Origin: Metabacillus idriensis | GTDB taxonomy: Bacteria; Bacillota; Bacilli; Bacillales; Bacillaceae | Direction of reading: 5' to 3' | NCBI RefSeq assembly: GCF_009674765.1 | Contig: NZ_WKKF01000004.1 | Span: 1-64,000 of the forward strand | Length of the DNA: 64,000 nucleotides | Shown here: positions 8,622-19,033 of the stretch, piece by piece | Layout: each line of letters starts with the position of its first letter | How positions within the stretch are numbered: position 1 is the first letter of the stretch | Translations under genes and position numbers: made by a program | Notes under the pieces: generated by a model | What the model was told of the DNA's origin: nothing | The model's database searches: none | What the model saw: only the letters and a program-made list of their open reading frames with translations

Positions 8622-11016
8622 CAAAAATGAATTTAAAGACAGTTTTCTAAAGCGCTTGGAAATGAGTTATGGAAAGAAATTCGCTGAATCAACAAAACGT
8701 GATCAATACCAAACGCTTGGGAATATGGTGAGAGAACATATCAGCAGCAATTGGATCTCAACGAACGAATGGAACCGGGCAAGCAACAACAAGCAAGTTT
8801 ATTACTTGTCAATTGAGTTCTTGCTAGGGAGGCTGCTCGGACAAAATCTTTTGAATTTGGGCATTCGTGAAGTTGTGCTTGAAGGATTCGCTGATCTTGG
8901 AATCGATCTTGAGGAGATTGAAGAAAGCGAAGCAGATGCAGGGCTGGGCAATGGCGGTTTAGGCCGCCTTGCTGCTTGTTTTCTCGATTCGCTTGCTTCA
9001 TTAAATTTACCTGGACATGGCCTCGGCATCAGGTATAAACATGGTCTTTTTGACCAAAAGATTGTAGATGGCTATCAGGTAGAATTGCCTGAACAATGGT
9101 TAAGGCACGGAAATGTATGGGAAGTCCGCAAGCCGGACCAGGCAATTGAGATTCCATTTTGGGGTAAGATTGAACATTCACACGAAGATGGAAAGCTTGA
9201 ATTCCGACATGTTCAATCTGAGAATATTATGGCTGTACCTTATGATATGCCTGTTATTGGCTATGAAACAAGCACAGTTAATACATTAAGGCTGTGGAAC
9301 GCTGAGCCGGCTCCACATCCGCCTCACCGTGATGTACTTGCTTATAAACGCGAAACAGAAGCAGTATCAGAGTTTTTATATCCGGATGATACACATGATG
9401 AAGGAAAGATTCTGAGGCTTAAACAGCAATATTTCCTAGTTTCTGCAAGCCTGCAGTCCATTGTCCGGTCATACCTTAAAAAGAATGATACCCTGCATGA
9501 ATTTCATAAGCATGTTGCCATCCATGTAAACGATACTCATCCCGTTCTTGCCATCCCAGAGCTGATGAGAATTCTGCTTGATGAAGAGCATATGGAATGG
9601 GAAGAAGCATGGAATATTACGTTTAATACAATATCTTATACAAATCATACGACTTTATCAGAAGCACTTGAAAAATGGCCCTTGCATATCTTTAAGCCGC
9701 TGCTTCCAAGAATCTATATGATTGTTGAAGAATTAAACGAGAGGTTCTGCAAAGAATTATGGAATCGTTTCCCTGGAGACTGGAATCGTATTGAAAATAT
9801 GGCGATTATCGCTCACGGCGTCGTAAAAATGGCCCATTTAGCAATTGTCGGAAGCCACAGCGTCAACGGAGTTGCAAAGATCCATTCTGACATTTTGAAA
9901 AACCGTGAAATGAAACTTTTTCATCAAATTTATCCTCAAAAGTTCAACAACAAAACAAATGGCATCACACACCGCAGATGGCTGCTTAAAGCCAATCCAG
10001 AACTGACCAATCTCATTACCGAAACAATCGGAACCGACTGGATTACAAACCCGCACCTCATGATTGAACTAAAACGACATATCTATAATCCACTATTAAA
10101 AGAAGAATTTGCAGCCGTTAAACGGAAAAGAAAAGAAATTCTTGCAGATATTATTGAAAAGAAAACAGGAATTTCCGTTGATAAACATTCAATCTTTGAT
10201 GTTCAGGTTAAGCGTCTGCATGCTTATAAACGCCAGCTCTTAAACGTGCTGCACATCATGTATCTGTATAACAGGCTGAAAGAGGATTCCAATTTTACGA
10301 TTTATCCAAGGACGTTTATTTTTGGAGCCAAGGCATCCCCAGGCTATTATTATGCTAAGAAAATCATTAAGCTTATTAACTCGCTCGCTGATAAAGTAAA
10401 CAGTGATCCGAAAGTTTCAAAGATGATGAAAGTCATTTTTATGGAAAACTACAGGGTCTCACTTGCTGAGCATATTTTCCCTGCGACAGATGTCAGTGAA
10501 CAAATCTCTACTGCCAGTAAAGAGGCGTCTGGAACGGGCAATATGAAATTCATGATGAACGGTGCGCTCACGATGGGAACATTGGACGGGGCGAACATTG
10601 AAATTTTAGAAGAAGTAGGAAAAGAGAACATCTTCACCTTTGGCTTGAAGGCTGATGAGGTTCTGAACTATTACGAAAATGGCGGATATCGCTCATCTGA
10701 ATATTATCATCATGATTTGCGGATCAGACAAGTGGTTGATCAGCTCACAAACGGATTCTTTCCTGATACCGAAGATGAGTTTGAAGCAATAAAAGATTCC
10801 CTTCTTTATGAAAATGATCAATACTTTGTACTGCGTGATTTTGCATCCTATGTGGATGCTCAGGAGCAGCTTGAAAAAGCCTACAAAAACCAGGATAAAT
10901 GGCTTGAAAAAGCCCTTCTTAATATTGCGCACTCAGGCTATTTCTCAAGTGACCGGACGATCCATGAGTATGCTGATGGCATTTGGGACATACAGCCGAT
11001 ACCTGTTATCCATTAA
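8611..11016 (+). CDS. glgP: glycogen phosphorylase GlgP
   Basis: Phosphorolysis of alpha-1,4-glucan to glucose-1-phosphate, PLP-dependent. 801 aa from ATG 8611. That start lies six bases after AGGAGTGG; an upstream in-frame GTG at 8602 is inside the ribosome binding site. The PLP-lysine motif [10 protein letters not shown] and the family signatures [16 protein letters not shown] and [10 protein letters not shown] are present. Last gene of the operon, overlapping glgA by 11 bp and followed by a terminator. Synthesis and breakdown enzymes are thus made from one message. Confidence 0.95.
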   Translation: MFSNKNEFKDSFLKRLEMSYGKKFAESTKRDQYQTLGNMVREHISSNWISTNEWNRASNNKQVYYLSIEFLLGRLLGQNLLNLGIREVVLEGFADLGIDLEEIEESEADAGLGNGGLGRLAACFLDSLASLNLPGHGLGIRYKHGLFDQKIVDGYQVELPEQWLRHGNVWEVRKPDQAIEIPFWGKIEHSHEDGKLEFRHVQSENIMAVPYDMPVIGYETSTVNTLRLWNAEPAPHPPHRDVLAYKRETEAVSEFLYPDDTHDEGKILRLKQQYFLVSASLQSIVRSYLKKNDTLHEFHKHVAIHVNDTHPVLAIPELMRILLDEEHMEWEEAWNITFNTISYTNHTTLSEALEKWPLHIFKPLLPRIYMIVEELNERFCKELWNRFPGDWNRIENMAIIAHGVVKMAHLAIVGSHSVNGVAKIHSDILKNREMKLFHQIYPQKFNNKTNGITHRRWLLKANPELTNLITETIGTDWITNPHLMIELKRHIYNPLLKEEFAAVKRKRKEILADIIEKKTGISVDKHSIFDVQVKRLHAYKRQLLNVLHIMYLYNRLKEDSNFTIYPRTFIFGAKASPGYYYAKKIIKLINSLADKVNSDPKVSKMMKVIFMENYRVSLAEHIFPATDVSEQISTASKEASGTGNMKFMMNGALTMGTLDGANIEILEEVGKENIFTFGLKADEVLNYYENGGYRSSEYYHHDLRIRQVVDQLTNGFFPDTEDEFEAIKDSLLYENDQYFVLRDFASYVDAQEQLEKAYKNQDKWLEKALLNIAHSGYFSSDRTIHEYADGIWDIQPIPVIH

Positions 11017-11022
11017 GTTTTT

Positions 11023-11049
11023 GAAAACCCGCTTGTTGAGCGGGTTTTC
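11023..11049 (+). terminator. glg operon terminator
   Basis: Stem GAAAACCCGCT/AGCGGGTTTTC with loop TGTTG, seven bases after the glgP stop. Confidence 0.9.
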
Positions 11050-11150
11050 TGCTGTCTGACTTTTGGGAATCCCGCTACCAAATCAGGTTAATTAGCCTTT
11101 ATCGCAAACATGTGAGAAAGCTGCTGCTTTGCCAAGATTATTTAAAATAA

Positions 11151-11181
11151 GATAGACGCATGAATTGTACATGCGTCTATC
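11151..11181. other. Strong stem-loop, possible minus-strand terminator
   Basis: A 12-bp perfect inverted repeat GATAGACGCATG/CATGCGTCTATC with a 7-base loop. On the plus strand no T-run follows. On the minus strand TTATTTTAAA follows, so it may end transcription arriving from the AIM24-family gene through the R2 pair. Confidence 0.45.
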
Positions 11182-11204
11182 ATAAAGATAAGAAGGTATA
11201 AAAT

Positions 11205-11336
11205 TTTGCGCTTTGATGTCTAGCTCCACCTCCTAGCCCCTCGGCCAGAACAAATTCCCCCAAAAAGGCGGGACCCGGCCTTTTCGGGAGAATTCTCATA
11301 TGTCTGTCGGGTCTAAACAGTAGGTTCCGCTTTTCT
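11205..11336. repeat. R2 dispersed repeat, copy A
   Basis: Typical R2 order: TTTGCGCTTTGATGTCTAGCTCC, then CCTCGGCCAGAAC, an internal hairpin, TGTCTGTCGGG, ending TTCCGCTTTTCTT. Followed head-to-tail by copy B. Non-coding. Confidence 0.8.
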
Positions 11337-11448
11337 TGATGTCTAGCTCCAACGCTCAGGCTCCGAAAATATTGGCAAAAACCGCCTTTTCTGTCGGATC
11401 CTTATCTGTCATGCCTGCGCTAACCGGGCGCTTGCGATTTTCTTATTA
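11337..11448. repeat. R2 dispersed repeat, copy B, ending at a stop codon
   Basis: Starts GATGTCTAGCTCCAACGCTCAGG and ends GGGCGCTTGCGATTTTCTTA. The final TTA is the complement of the stop codon of the minus-strand AIM24-family gene. Tandem with copy A. Confidence 0.8.
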
Positions 11449-12240
11449 ACGGTTATCCCCATCAAGCAATCGTCCAAGTCCGCCAAGGATGCTCCCTTCT
11501 CCTGAAGAGTGTCCGCCAGCACTTGGCGCATTTGCAAAAATACGGTCGGCAAGACGGCTGAACGGAAGAGACTGCACCCATACAGTCCCAGGCCCTTGTA
11601 CAGTTGCAAAAAATAATCCTTCACCGCCGAAGAAGGCCGTTTTAACTTTCCCGACATATTCCACATTGTAGTTAACGTCTCTCGTCATCGCGACAAGACA
11701 GCCTGTGTCCACTTTAAGACGTTCCCCGGTTGCAAGCTGCCGTTTATGTATTGTGCCTCCCGCATGCAAAAAGGCAAGACCGTCTCCTTCAAGCTTTTGC
11801 ATAATGAACCCCTCGCCGCCGAAGAAGCCAGTACCTAATTTTTTCTGAAAATCAATACCGACTGAAACGCCTTTTGCAGCACATAGAAACGCATCTTTTT
11901 GGCATACAACCTTGCCCTGCATTTCTTTTAAGTCGACAGGGATGATCTTTCCTGGATAGGGAGCTGCAAATGACACCTGCTTTTTGCCTCCCGCATTATT
12001 GGTGAAGACCGTCATAAATAAACTTTCTCCGGTAATGACACGCTTACCAGCACCTACTAAACGGCTCATCAAGCCTTTTTTCTCTGACCCATCTCCAAAG
12101 ATGGTTTCCATATCAATGCCGTCATCCATCATCATCATTCCGCCGGCCTCGGCTACTACACTTTCACTTGGATCGAGCTCAATTTCAACAAACTGCATGT
12201 CATCTCCATAAATCTTGTAATCAATTTCGTGTGCGTTCAA
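11446..12240 (-). CDS. TIGR00266/AIM24 family protein
   Basis: 264 aa from a TTG start at 12240 preceded by AGGTGA five bases upstream; the ATG at 12306 has no ribosome binding site and runs into the divergent promoter. Contains [16 protein letters not shown], a glycine-rich GFFGGEGF and a GGTIHKRQL stretch typical of this beta-sandwich family. Its function is unknown (mitochondrial AIM24 relatives; often near membrane or tellurite genes). Soluble, no signal peptide. The stop codon lies in the end of R2 copy B. Confidence 0.85.
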   Translation of the reverse strand: MNAHEIDYKIYGDDMQFVEIELDPSESVVAEAGGMMMMDDGIDMETIFGDGSEKKGLMSRLVGAGKRVITGESLFMTVFTNNAGGKKQVSFAAPYPGKIIPVDLKEMQGKVVCQKDAFLCAAKGVSVGIDFQKKLGTGFFGGEGFIMQKLEGDGLAFLHAGGTIHKRQLATGERLKVDTGCLVAMTRDVNYNVEYVGKVKTAFFGGEGLFFATVQGPGTVWVQSLPFSRLADRIFANAPSAGGHSSGEGSILGGLGRLLDGDNR

Positions 12241-12344
12241 TAAGGTCACCTCTTTTCTTTTTTGTAAACATTCGTCATTAAGGAAGAAAACCCTTCCGAT
12301 TTCCATTTATAATGAAAGGAGTTCTTCAAAAAGGAGATAAGCCT

Positions 12345-12797
12345 ATGCCTGTCATTAAAAACACCATTTTCATTAAAGCGCCGATCGAGGTCTGCTTCGA
12401 CCTTGCAAGAAATGTAGAGGTTCATACGAAAACGACCGAAAAAACAAAAGAGAAAGCGGTTGGAGGTATAACCTCCGGGCTTCTTGAAAAAGGGGATACA
12501 GTCGTATGGGAGGCTGTGCACTTCGGTATTAAGCAAAGGCTGACTGCCAAAATAACAGAAATGAACAGGCCTTATGAATTTACAGATATTATGGTTAATG
12601 GAGCTTTTAAGTCTTTCACTCACACACATACTTTCGTTGCTTCTGGCAATGAAACAGAGATGATTGATTACTTTGACTATCGGTCACCATTAGGTTTATT
12701 AGGCAAAGCCGCAGATTTTTTATTTTTAAAGAAATACATGAAAATATTTCTCTCAGACCGGACGGCAGAGCTGAAAAAAATCGCAGAAGCAAAATAA
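12345..12797 (+). CDS. SRPBCC-fold protein (polyketide cyclase/START-like)
   Basis: 150 aa. ATG at 12345 lies nine bases after AAGGAG; an earlier in-frame ATG (12312) has no site. The sequence begins MPVIKNTIFIKAPIEVCFDL, the first beta-strand and helix of the SRPBCC/Bet v1 fold, and continues DTVVWEAVHFGIKQRLTAKI and TFVASGNETEMIDYFDYR. Likely a small-molecule or lipid-binding protein; the ligand is unknown. Divergent from the AIM24-family gene and followed by its own terminator. Confidence 0.75.
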   Translation: MPVIKNTIFIKAPIEVCFDLARNVEVHTKTTEKTKEKAVGGITSGLLEKGDTVVWEAVHFGIKQRLTAKITEMNRPYEFTDIMVNGAFKSFTHTHTFVASGNETEMIDYFDYRSPLGLLGKAADFLFLKKYMKIFLSDRTAELKKIAEAK

Positions 12798-12826
12798 AAC
12801 AGAGTCCCAAAGCAGGAACTCTGTTT
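12797..12826 (+). terminator. Terminator after the SRPBCC gene
   Basis: Arms AAACAGAGT/ACTCTGTTT plus inner CC/GG pairs. The T-tail is short (TTT). Confidence 0.7.
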
Positions 12827-12850
12827 AAGATTATAGGAAAAATAATAATT

Positions 12851-12939
12851 TTCGCCTTGATGTCAAGCTCCATCGCCTAATTCTTCTGTCAGAACGGATC
12901 CGCCTTTCGGAGCTGACCAGGACGATTCCGCTTTTATTA
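12851..12939. repeat. R2 dispersed repeat, copy C, ending at a stop codon
   Basis: A shorter R2 copy: TTGATGTCAAGCTCC, CTTCTGTCAGAACGG, CGGAGCTGACCAGGACG, ending TTCCGCTTTTATTA. The last TTA is the complement of the yteA stop codon. Confidence 0.75.
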
Positions 12940-13680
12940 TTCACTATAAGGTTCTTTTTCTGATGCAGGAAGGTCCCCGAAAGGAGTCATCAGCCCTTCT
13001 TCATCAAGTGTATGTTCATACTGTCTATGCTGTATGTTTGGATACACTGTTACATTCTTACCCTCGATATCTGTAGCTGCGAAGTTCTCATAATCTTCAA
13101 CATACCCTGTTGGGTCATCGTTCTCCATGTACACGTCATTGTAGGAATCGACAGGATACTCCATGTCAGACGGAGTTTCAGAATTGCCGAAGCGTTCTAC
13201 ATCCTGATATGTGTCTTCTGCATCATAAGCTTCAGAATCGCTTTCATCGTATTCGAATTGTCCAAATGCCGGCTCAAGAATGCTTTCCTCAATCGGTCTT
13301 GAGCGGGAAATTGCCTGCTCCGGTGAATGTTCCTTGCAAGTTGTAGCAGTGGGAAGCACTTCAAGTCTTTCTTCTGGTATGTCAGTTCCGCATACTTCAC
13401 AAACCCCGTAAGTTCCCTTTTCAATGGCTGCAAGTGCCCGGTTGATATCGCTTAATTCTTCCTCAACATGTTCATTTAATGCAATATCTTTTTCACGTTC
13501 ATAAAGCTCTGTGCCTTCATCACCAGGGTGGTTGTCATAGCTTGAAAGCTCTCCGGTAGAATCGTGCCCGAAGCTTTGCTCGAGCCCGAAATGTTTGCTT
13601 TCCTGCAGGTGCTGCTCAATTTCTGCTTTTCTTGCGTCAAGCTGTGAGCGAAAGGAAGCCATTTGCCCGCTGTTAAGCAT
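12937..13680 (-). CDS. yteA: YteA-like protein, DksA/TraR-type C4 zinc finger
   Basis: 247 aa from ATG 13680; a GTG at 13689 is possible but lies one base from the GGAG. The N-terminal coiled coil (about 1-90, rich in E/K/R) contains the family block LSSYDNHPGDEGTELYERE. The zinc finger is CEVCGTDIPEERLE with a second half CKEH. The acidic C-terminal tail of about 110 aa is poorly conserved. It belongs to the yteA family (sporulation-related DksA-like), and its place next to the men operon matches B. subtilis. Molecular role unproven. Confidence 0.85.
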   Translation of the reverse strand: MLNSGQMASFRSQLDARKAEIEQHLQESKHFGLEQSFGHDSTGELSSYDNHPGDEGTELYEREKDIALNEHVEEELSDINRALAAIEKGTYGVCEVCGTDIPEERLEVLPTATTCKEHSPEQAISRSRPIEESILEPAFGQFEYDESDSEAYDAEDTYQDVERFGNSETPSDMEYPVDSYNDVYMENDDPTGYVEDYENFAATDIEGKNVTVYPNIQHRQYEHTLDEEGLMTPFGDLPASEKEPYSE

Positions 13681-13763
13681 TCCATTCACGCTCCTTCCTT
13701 AAGAAGTAATTTCTTCTTTTTTTAGTATAAACAGAAAGGGCCAAATCATGATTGTAAATAATG

Positions 13764-13796
13764 CACAAAAAAACACGGCCCATCAAAGGGCCATGT
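13764..13796 (-). terminator. menA terminator
   Basis: On the minus strand CATGGCCC and GGGCCGTG pair around TTTGAT, followed by TTTTTTT. It starts seven bases after the menA stop. Confidence 0.9.
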
Positions 13797-13801
13797 AAAG
13801 T

Positions 13802-14737
13802 TTAGATTGTGCTAATGAATAAACCAAGTGCGAGCAAGAAGCCGAATTGAATATTTGTCTGAGCAGTTGCTTTCATTGCAGGCATCATTTCAAGCGGAAG
13901 TGATTTGCCGACGAATTTTTTTACGGCACTGTATGCTTTAGGTGTGCTGATTAAGACTAAAAGCGCCCAAAAGGACAAGTGGCCGAGTGCAATCATGATC
14001 AAGATGACCGCATATGAAGCAGCGAACATGGAAGCGAGGAAAATAATCGCTTTTTTGCGTCCAATCAGAATTGCCAGTGTTTTGCGCCCGTTTTCTTTAT
14101 CGCCATCGAGGTCGCGAATATTATTTGACAGCATGATGTTTCCAACCAGGAAAGCGATCGGAATGGAAATAATGATGCTGATCGGTGATATCGTACCAGT
14201 TTGAATGTAATAAGCAAGCAGGATAATAACCATACCCATAAAGAAACCTGCAACAAGCTCCCCAAATGGAGTGTAGGCAATTGGCATAGGGCCTCCTGTA
14301 TAAAAATAGCCTGTAGCCATGCAGATTAACCCGATAACAGCGATCCACCAAGTGGAGGTCATGCAAATATAAACACCTAAAAGTGCTGCGACGGCGAAGA
14401 ATGCAAAGGCAAGGTTTAGAACTGTCTTTGGTTTCACTCCGTTTCTTACAATTGCTCCGCCGATTCCGACAGAATTTTCATTATCAAGTCCGCGCTTAAA
14501 ATCAAAATATTCATTAAACATGTTGGTTGCAGCTTGAATTAAAATGGATGCAATCAGCATAGCTAGAAATAATAAGATATGAACCTGACCTTCATTTAAA
14601 GCAAGCACCGTACCGATTGTAACAGGAATAAAGGCTGCAGACAGTGTGTGCGGACGCAGCAGCATCCACCATACTTTCCAGCTTTTATCCGGTTTGATGG
14701 AAGGCACGTTTTGTGTAGTGTGCGATTGTGTATGCAT
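13802..14737 (-). CDS. menA: 1,4-dihydroxy-2-naphthoate polyprenyltransferase MenA
   Basis: Attaches the polyprenyl chain to DHNA to give demethylmenaquinone. Integral membrane UbiA-family protein, 311 aa, with about eight hydrophobic segments. The two Asp-rich motifs that bind prenyl diphosphate-Mg are NMFNEYFDFKRGLDNENS (about 92-109) and NNIRDLDGDKENGRKT (about 207-222). Good AAGGGGAG ribosome binding site. Divergent from menF, so the prenylation step is next to, but transcribed apart from, the DHNA-forming genes. Confidence 0.95.
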   Translation of the reverse strand: MHTQSHTTQNVPSIKPDKSWKVWWMLLRPHTLSAAFIPVTIGTVLALNEGQVHILLFLAMLIASILIQAATNMFNEYFDFKRGLDNENSVGIGGAIVRNGVKPKTVLNLAFAFFAVAALLGVYICMTSTWWIAVIGLICMATGYFYTGGPMPIAYTPFGELVAGFFMGMVIILLAYYIQTGTISPISIIISIPIAFLVGNIMLSNNIRDLDGDKENGRKTLAILIGRKKAIIFLASMFAASYAVILIMIALGHLSFWALLVLISTPKAYSAVKKFVGKSLPLEMMPAMKATAQTNIQFGFLLALGLFISTI

Positions 14738-14793
14738 TAAAGATTTCTCCCCTTTTTGTAAACCAAATGGAGCACGTTTGCTTCCCAGAATTA

Positions 14794-14822
14794 AGTGTAG
14801 GAAATTTACAATATTGTGTCAA
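14794..14822 (-). promoter_or_regulatory. menA promoter (sigma-A type)
   Basis: On the minus strand TTGACA (14822-14817), 17 bases, TACACT (14799-14794), ending about 57 bp before the menA start. Confidence 0.6.
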
Positions 14823-14970
14823 TCCTTTTACAAATGTTTGAACAATCATTTAATTCCCTGACCGGGAAATTTCTTCCGCAAGAGCTTTTGATTTTAATGT
14901 TGTCAGGGTAGTAATATAATAAGGATAATAGTCGTTATTTCTATTATACCATTTCTTTGTCCAAGTACTA

Positions 14971-15000
14971 TTGACACCTCTTTCCTCTGAGGTGTATCTT
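14971..15000 (+). promoter_or_regulatory. men operon promoter with overlapping inverted repeat
   Basis: TTGACA (14971-14976), 18 bases, TATCTT (14995-15000), 37 bp before the menF start. A perfect 7-bp inverted repeat, ACACCTC (14974-14980) and GAGGTGT (14989-14995), begins inside the -35 and ends at the -10. That is an operator-like position; the regulator is unknown. Confidence 0.5.
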
Positions 15001-15036
15001 AATATAAGCGATTTTTCGGTTTTGGAGGGATTTCCA

Positions 15037-16461
15037 ATGATTACGGCATTAAAACATACATTTACGGAGATTATAAAGCGTGCTTTGGAGGAAGCGAGAC
15101 AGTTTGATAAACCGGTCATATTAAGTCAGGTCAAGTCGTTGAATGATTCAATGAACCCCCTCCATTTTTATGCGGCTGGCGAGCGGCTTTTTTTAGGCGA
15201 GCGGTTTTATTGGGCAACTCCTGGTTCACGCTTTACGATTACAGGCTTGGGAAACGAATGCACAGTAGAGAATGATTCTGCTGAAAGCGATCGTTTCGGG
15301 CGGATTGAGTCTGATTGGAAACGCTTTAAAAAAATGGTGCATTACGAAGATGGTGCAAAATCTCATATAGGTACAGGCGCTTTATTATTCGGCGGTTTTT
15401 CTTTTGATCCGCATAACCGCAGAAACGAGCGCTGGAATAACTATCCTGAGGCGAAATTCTTTTTGCCGTCGGTTATGCTAACAGTAAAAGACGGTTTTTC
15501 TTTTCTGACAATCAATCGAGTCATTAAGCCGGATGATGATCTTGAATCATGTGCCAAGCATTTCACAACGATTGCTGGAGAAGTACTTACAGGAAAGGCA
15601 AGCACCGGGGAAGAGTCCGTGAACAATTACACTCTAAAAGAGGCGGATACGGGAAAATGGCTTTCAGCTGTACAGAAAGCTACAGAATTAATTAAAAGCG
15701 GTGAGCTGGATAAAGTCGTGCTGGCACGTGAAGTACAGTTAGAGTATGATCACAAAATTAATATCTATTCAACTTTAAGCAAACTGCAGACAGAGCAGCC
15801 TACAAGCTTTATCTTTTCTTTTGAAAATGGCCGGCAATCGTTCATTGGAGCAACACCTGAACGTCTGATTAAAAAGGAAAACAGCAGGCTGCTTTCAACA
15901 TGTCTTGCTGGTTCCATTAAAAGAGGGAAGAGCAAGCAAGAAGATACGGAGCTTGGAACAGAGCTTTTAAATGATGAAAAAAACCTGATTGAGCACGCGA
16001 TTGTTGTGAAAATGATCAAAGATTCGTTTGAGGAATGCTGCAGTGAAGTGGATGTTTCAGATGACCCGCAATTATTAAAAACGAAAAATATTCAGCATTT
16101 GTATACACCGATTGAAGGATCAATGAAAACAGGTTATTCCTTATTGAACTTAGTGGAGAAGCTCCATCCGACACCTGCCTTGGGCGGATATCCAAAAATG
16201 GCGGCTGTTGAGATGATCAGAGAAATTGAACCTATGGACCGCGGCTGGTATGCCGGTCCAGTAGGCTGGCTTGATGCTGAAAACAACGGTGAGTTTGCAG
16301 TAGCCATCCGCTCCGGCTTAATTGAGGGCGAGCAGGCAATCCTGTTTGCAGGATGTGGCATTGTTGCAGAATCCGATCCTCAAATGGAATATCAGGAAAC
16401 ATTGATTAAGCTGAAGCCGATGCTCTCTGCGCTGGGAGGAGTCAACCATGAGTGCAAATAA
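15037..16461 (+). CDS. menF: isochorismate synthase MenF
   Basis: Converts chorismate to isochorismate, the first step of menaquinone synthesis. 474 aa from ATG 15037, eight bases after GGAGGG; an in-frame ATG at 14971 falls on the -35 box. The chorismate-utilising domain is in the C-terminal two thirds: SFIFSFENGRQSFIGATPER, LAGSIKRGK, HPTPALGGYPK and VAIRSGLI. The 3' end overlaps menD by 14 bp, so the two are translationally coupled. Confidence 0.95.
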   Translation: MITALKHTFTEIIKRALEEARQFDKPVILSQVKSLNDSMNPLHFYAAGERLFLGERFYWATPGSRFTITGLGNECTVENDSAESDRFGRIESDWKRFKKMVHYEDGAKSHIGTGALLFGGFSFDPHNRRNERWNNYPEAKFFLPSVMLTVKDGFSFLTINRVIKPDDDLESCAKHFTTIAGEVLTGKASTGEESVNNYTLKEADTGKWLSAVQKATELIKSGELDKVVLAREVQLEYDHKINIYSTLSKLQTEQPTSFIFSFENGRQSFIGATPERLIKKENSRLLSTCLAGSIKRGKSKQEDTELGTELLNDEKNLIEHAIVVKMIKDSFEECCSEVDVSDDPQLLKTKNIQHLYTPIEGSMKTGYSLLNLVEKLHPTPALGGYPKMAAVEMIREIEPMDRGWYAGPVGWLDAENNGEFAVAIRSGLIEGEQAILFAGCGIVAESDPQMEYQETLIKLKPMLSALGGVNHECK

Positions 16462-18205
16462 ATCTTTAACCCTCTATGCAGCAAGTTTCGTTGATGAATT
16501 AACTAAAGCGGGTGTTCGGGATGCAGTTATTAGCCCTGGTTCAAGGTCAACGCCTATGGCCATGCTAATGGCTGAGCATCCTGATATCAACATGCATGTT
16601 CTGATTGACGAACGATCAGCAGGTTTTTTTGCCCTTGGCATGGCTAAGATTCAGCAAAGACCTGTTGCATTGCTTTGTACTTCAGGAACGGCAGCAGCTA
16701 ATTATTATCCGGCAGTTGTTGAGGCATTCTATTCAAGAGTGCCTTTGCTTGTTTTAACAGCAGACCGTCCGCACGAGCTTAGAGATGTGGGGGCTCCGCA
16801 GGCAATCGATCAGCTGCATCTGTTCGGCCGCTATGCAAAATGGTTTGCTGATATGGCGATTCCGGAGCATACTGCTGAGCTTCTTCATTATGGAAGAACA
16901 ATGGCCGCACGTGCAGCGGGCAAAGCCATTTCTTCTCCATCAGGACCCGTTCATCTTAATTTTCCGTTCAGAGAACCTCTCGTACCTGATTTAGAATGTG
17001 AGGATTTATGGACAAGCTTGAATAGCCGTCCTAAACAGGTTCAAGTAACAGCGGGTTCTACAGTTATTGATGTTTCCGAAGTGCAGCGCTTAGCTGATCT
17101 CATGTCAGAAGAAAAAAAAGGATTGATTATTTGCGGAGAGCTTCGCGATCCTGATTTCACTCAAGCGGCGGTAAAATTATCTTCAGTCCTGAAGTACCCG
17201 ATTCTTGCAGATCCTCTTTCTAATTTAAGAACAGGTTCTCATGATCAATCATCTGTCATTGAATGCTATGATGCATTTATGAAGGATGAATACATAACAG
17301 AGCAGCTAAAGCCGGAAGTCATTATCCGGTTTGGAGCAATGCCGGTTTCAAAGCCGCTGTTTTTATTCTTGAAGAAATCGGCTGACATCCGTCAACTTGT
17401 TGTAGATGGACAAGGAGGCTGGCGGGAGCCGACCTTAATGGCCGCGGAAATGATTGAATGCAGAGAAAGCTGGCTGTGCAAGGAGCTTATCAAACAGGTC
17501 AAAACGCGGGAAGATACGGATTGGCTGCAGTCATGGCAGAAAGTAAATCTCATTTCGCGTGAGATAGCAGGCTCTGCTGAAGACAAAGGCGGCGATCTGT
17601 TTGAAGGAAATGTTTTCCGTGAATTGCAGCATGCTCTTCCGCAGAAGTGTCATCTGATTGCAGGAAACAGCATGCCAATTCGTGACTTGGATAATTATTT
17701 CCTGAATACGGAAAAGGAAATTGAAGTATTTGCGAACCGCGGAGCGAATGGAATCGATGGGATCGTATCTACAGCACTTGGAATGAGTGCGGGGGCCGGC
17801 ACAGATCATCCCACTTTTTTAGTCATCGGCGACTTATCCTTTTATCATGATATGAATGGCTTGCTTGCTGCGAAAATGCACAAGCTCAATTTGACCATCA
17901 TTCTTATTAATAACGATGGGGGAGGCATTTTTTCGTTTCTTCCGCAGTCAAAAGAAGAGAAGCATTTTGAAACTTTATTCGGCACGCCATCAGGTCTTGA
18001 TTTTAAACATGCTGCCGATCTATACGACGCTGCCTATACATTACCTGCAACTTGGGAGGAATTCCGGGCAGCAGTGTCAGATGCTGTCATTAAAAGAGGT
18101 TTAAATATCATAGAGGTGCGCACAAATCGTCAAACCCGTGTCAGCATTCATCGTGAATTGATGAATCGTGTTTCCCAGGAAATAAGAGAGAAGATCTTAA
18201 AATGA
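16448..18205 (+). CDS. menD: SEPHCHC synthase MenD
   Basis: ThDP-dependent addition of 2-oxoglutarate-derived succinic semialdehyde to isochorismate. 585 aa. N-terminal PYR domain (AVISPGSRSTPMAML, IDERSAGFFALGMA), middle domain, and C-terminal PP domain (VIGDLSFYHDMNGL and LINNDGGGIFSFL, the ThDP/Mg site). Overlaps menF upstream and menH downstream (4 bp). Confidence 0.96.
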   Translation: MSANKSLTLYAASFVDELTKAGVRDAVISPGSRSTPMAMLMAEHPDINMHVLIDERSAGFFALGMAKIQQRPVALLCTSGTAAANYYPAVVEAFYSRVPLLVLTADRPHELRDVGAPQAIDQLHLFGRYAKWFADMAIPEHTAELLHYGRTMAARAAGKAISSPSGPVHLNFPFREPLVPDLECEDLWTSLNSRPKQVQVTAGSTVIDVSEVQRLADLMSEEKKGLIICGELRDPDFTQAAVKLSSVLKYPILADPLSNLRTGSHDQSSVIECYDAFMKDEYITEQLKPEVIIRFGAMPVSKPLFLFLKKSADIRQLVVDGQGGWREPTLMAAEMIECRESWLCKELIKQVKTREDTDWLQSWQKVNLISREIAGSAEDKGGDLFEGNVFRELQHALPQKCHLIAGNSMPIRDLDNYFLNTEKEIEVFANRGANGIDGIVSTALGMSAGAGTDHPTFLVIGDLSFYHDMNGLLAAKMHKLNLTIILINNDGGGIFSFLPQSKEEKHFETLFGTPSGLDFKHAADLYDAAYTLPATWEEFRAAVSDAVIKRGLNIIEVRTNRQTRVSIHRELMNRVSQEIREKILK

Positions 18206-19005
18206 TGCTGACGATAAGAGGAGTATCCTATCATGTCGAAACATATGGAGAAGGAACACCACTAGTTCTTCTCCATGGATTTACAGGTTCAGCTGAAAAC
18301 TGGCACCCCTTTCTGGCCATGTTCAGCCAATATAAAGTTATATTAATTGATCTGATAGGACACGGACAGACAAATTCACCTTCAGAATTTGAGCGCTGCA
18401 GCATGGAGGAATCTGTTAAGGATTTACATGCTATATTTGCAGAACTTCATCTTAAGAACTTCATTCTTGCAGGCTATTCTATGGGAGGCAGACTGGCATT
18501 AACCTATGCCGTTCTGCACCCTGAACGGATCACCAAGCTGATACTTGAAAGTGCCTCTCCTGGTTTAAAAACAGAGGCTGAGAGAATGAATAGAAGAGAA
18601 AATGACCGAAAGCTCTCTCAGTTTATTAAAGAACAGGGAATGGAATCCTTTATAGATTTCTGGGAGAATATATCGCTGTTTGCCTCTCAGAAAGCTCTGC
18701 CAGAGGCCGTTCAAAAAAAACAGCGGAGCCAAAGGCTGGAAAATGATGAGACAGGGCTTGCAAACAGTCTTTTGGGGATGGGGACAGGATCTCAGAAGTC
18801 CTTATGGGACAGCCTCGATACTCTAAAGATTCCCGTTCTGCTACTATGCGGAGAGCGGGATGAAAAGTTCTGCTTAATCGCAAAAGAGATGAAAGATTTG
18901 CTCCCGCTTTCGACATTTATTAAAATAATTGGTGCAGGTCATGCGGTTCATGTGGAACAACCGCAAATCTTTGGTAGAATAGTAAATGAGTTTATTAATT
19001 CGTAA
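18202..19005 (+). CDS. menH: SHCHC synthase MenH
   Basis: Eliminates pyruvate from SEPHCHC to form SHCHC. Alpha/beta hydrolase fold, 267 aa. Oxyanion region [12 protein letters not shown], nucleophile elbow [10 protein letters not shown], acid in CGERDEKF and His in [11 protein letters not shown]. Start at 18202 (ATGATG) overlapping menD; 18205 is equally possible. Confidence 0.92.
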   Translation: MMLTIRGVSYHVETYGEGTPLVLLHGFTGSAENWHPFLAMFSQYKVILIDLIGHGQTNSPSEFERCSMEESVKDLHAIFAELHLKNFILAGYSMGGRLALTYAVLHPERITKLILESASPGLKTEAERMNRRENDRKLSQFIKEQGMESFIDFWENISLFASQKALPEAVQKKQRSQRLENDETGLANSLLGMGTGSQKSLWDSLDTLKIPVLLLCGERDEKFCLIAKEMKDLLPLSTFIKIIGAGHAVHVEQPQIFGRIVNEFINS

Positions 19006-19033
19006 ACGTATTCATAAGGAGGCAGTACGCGAA

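Noticed and set aside
11205-11448. R2 tandem pair as an insertion sequence
   Set aside because: No transposase, no target-site duplication seen; short non-coding elements only.
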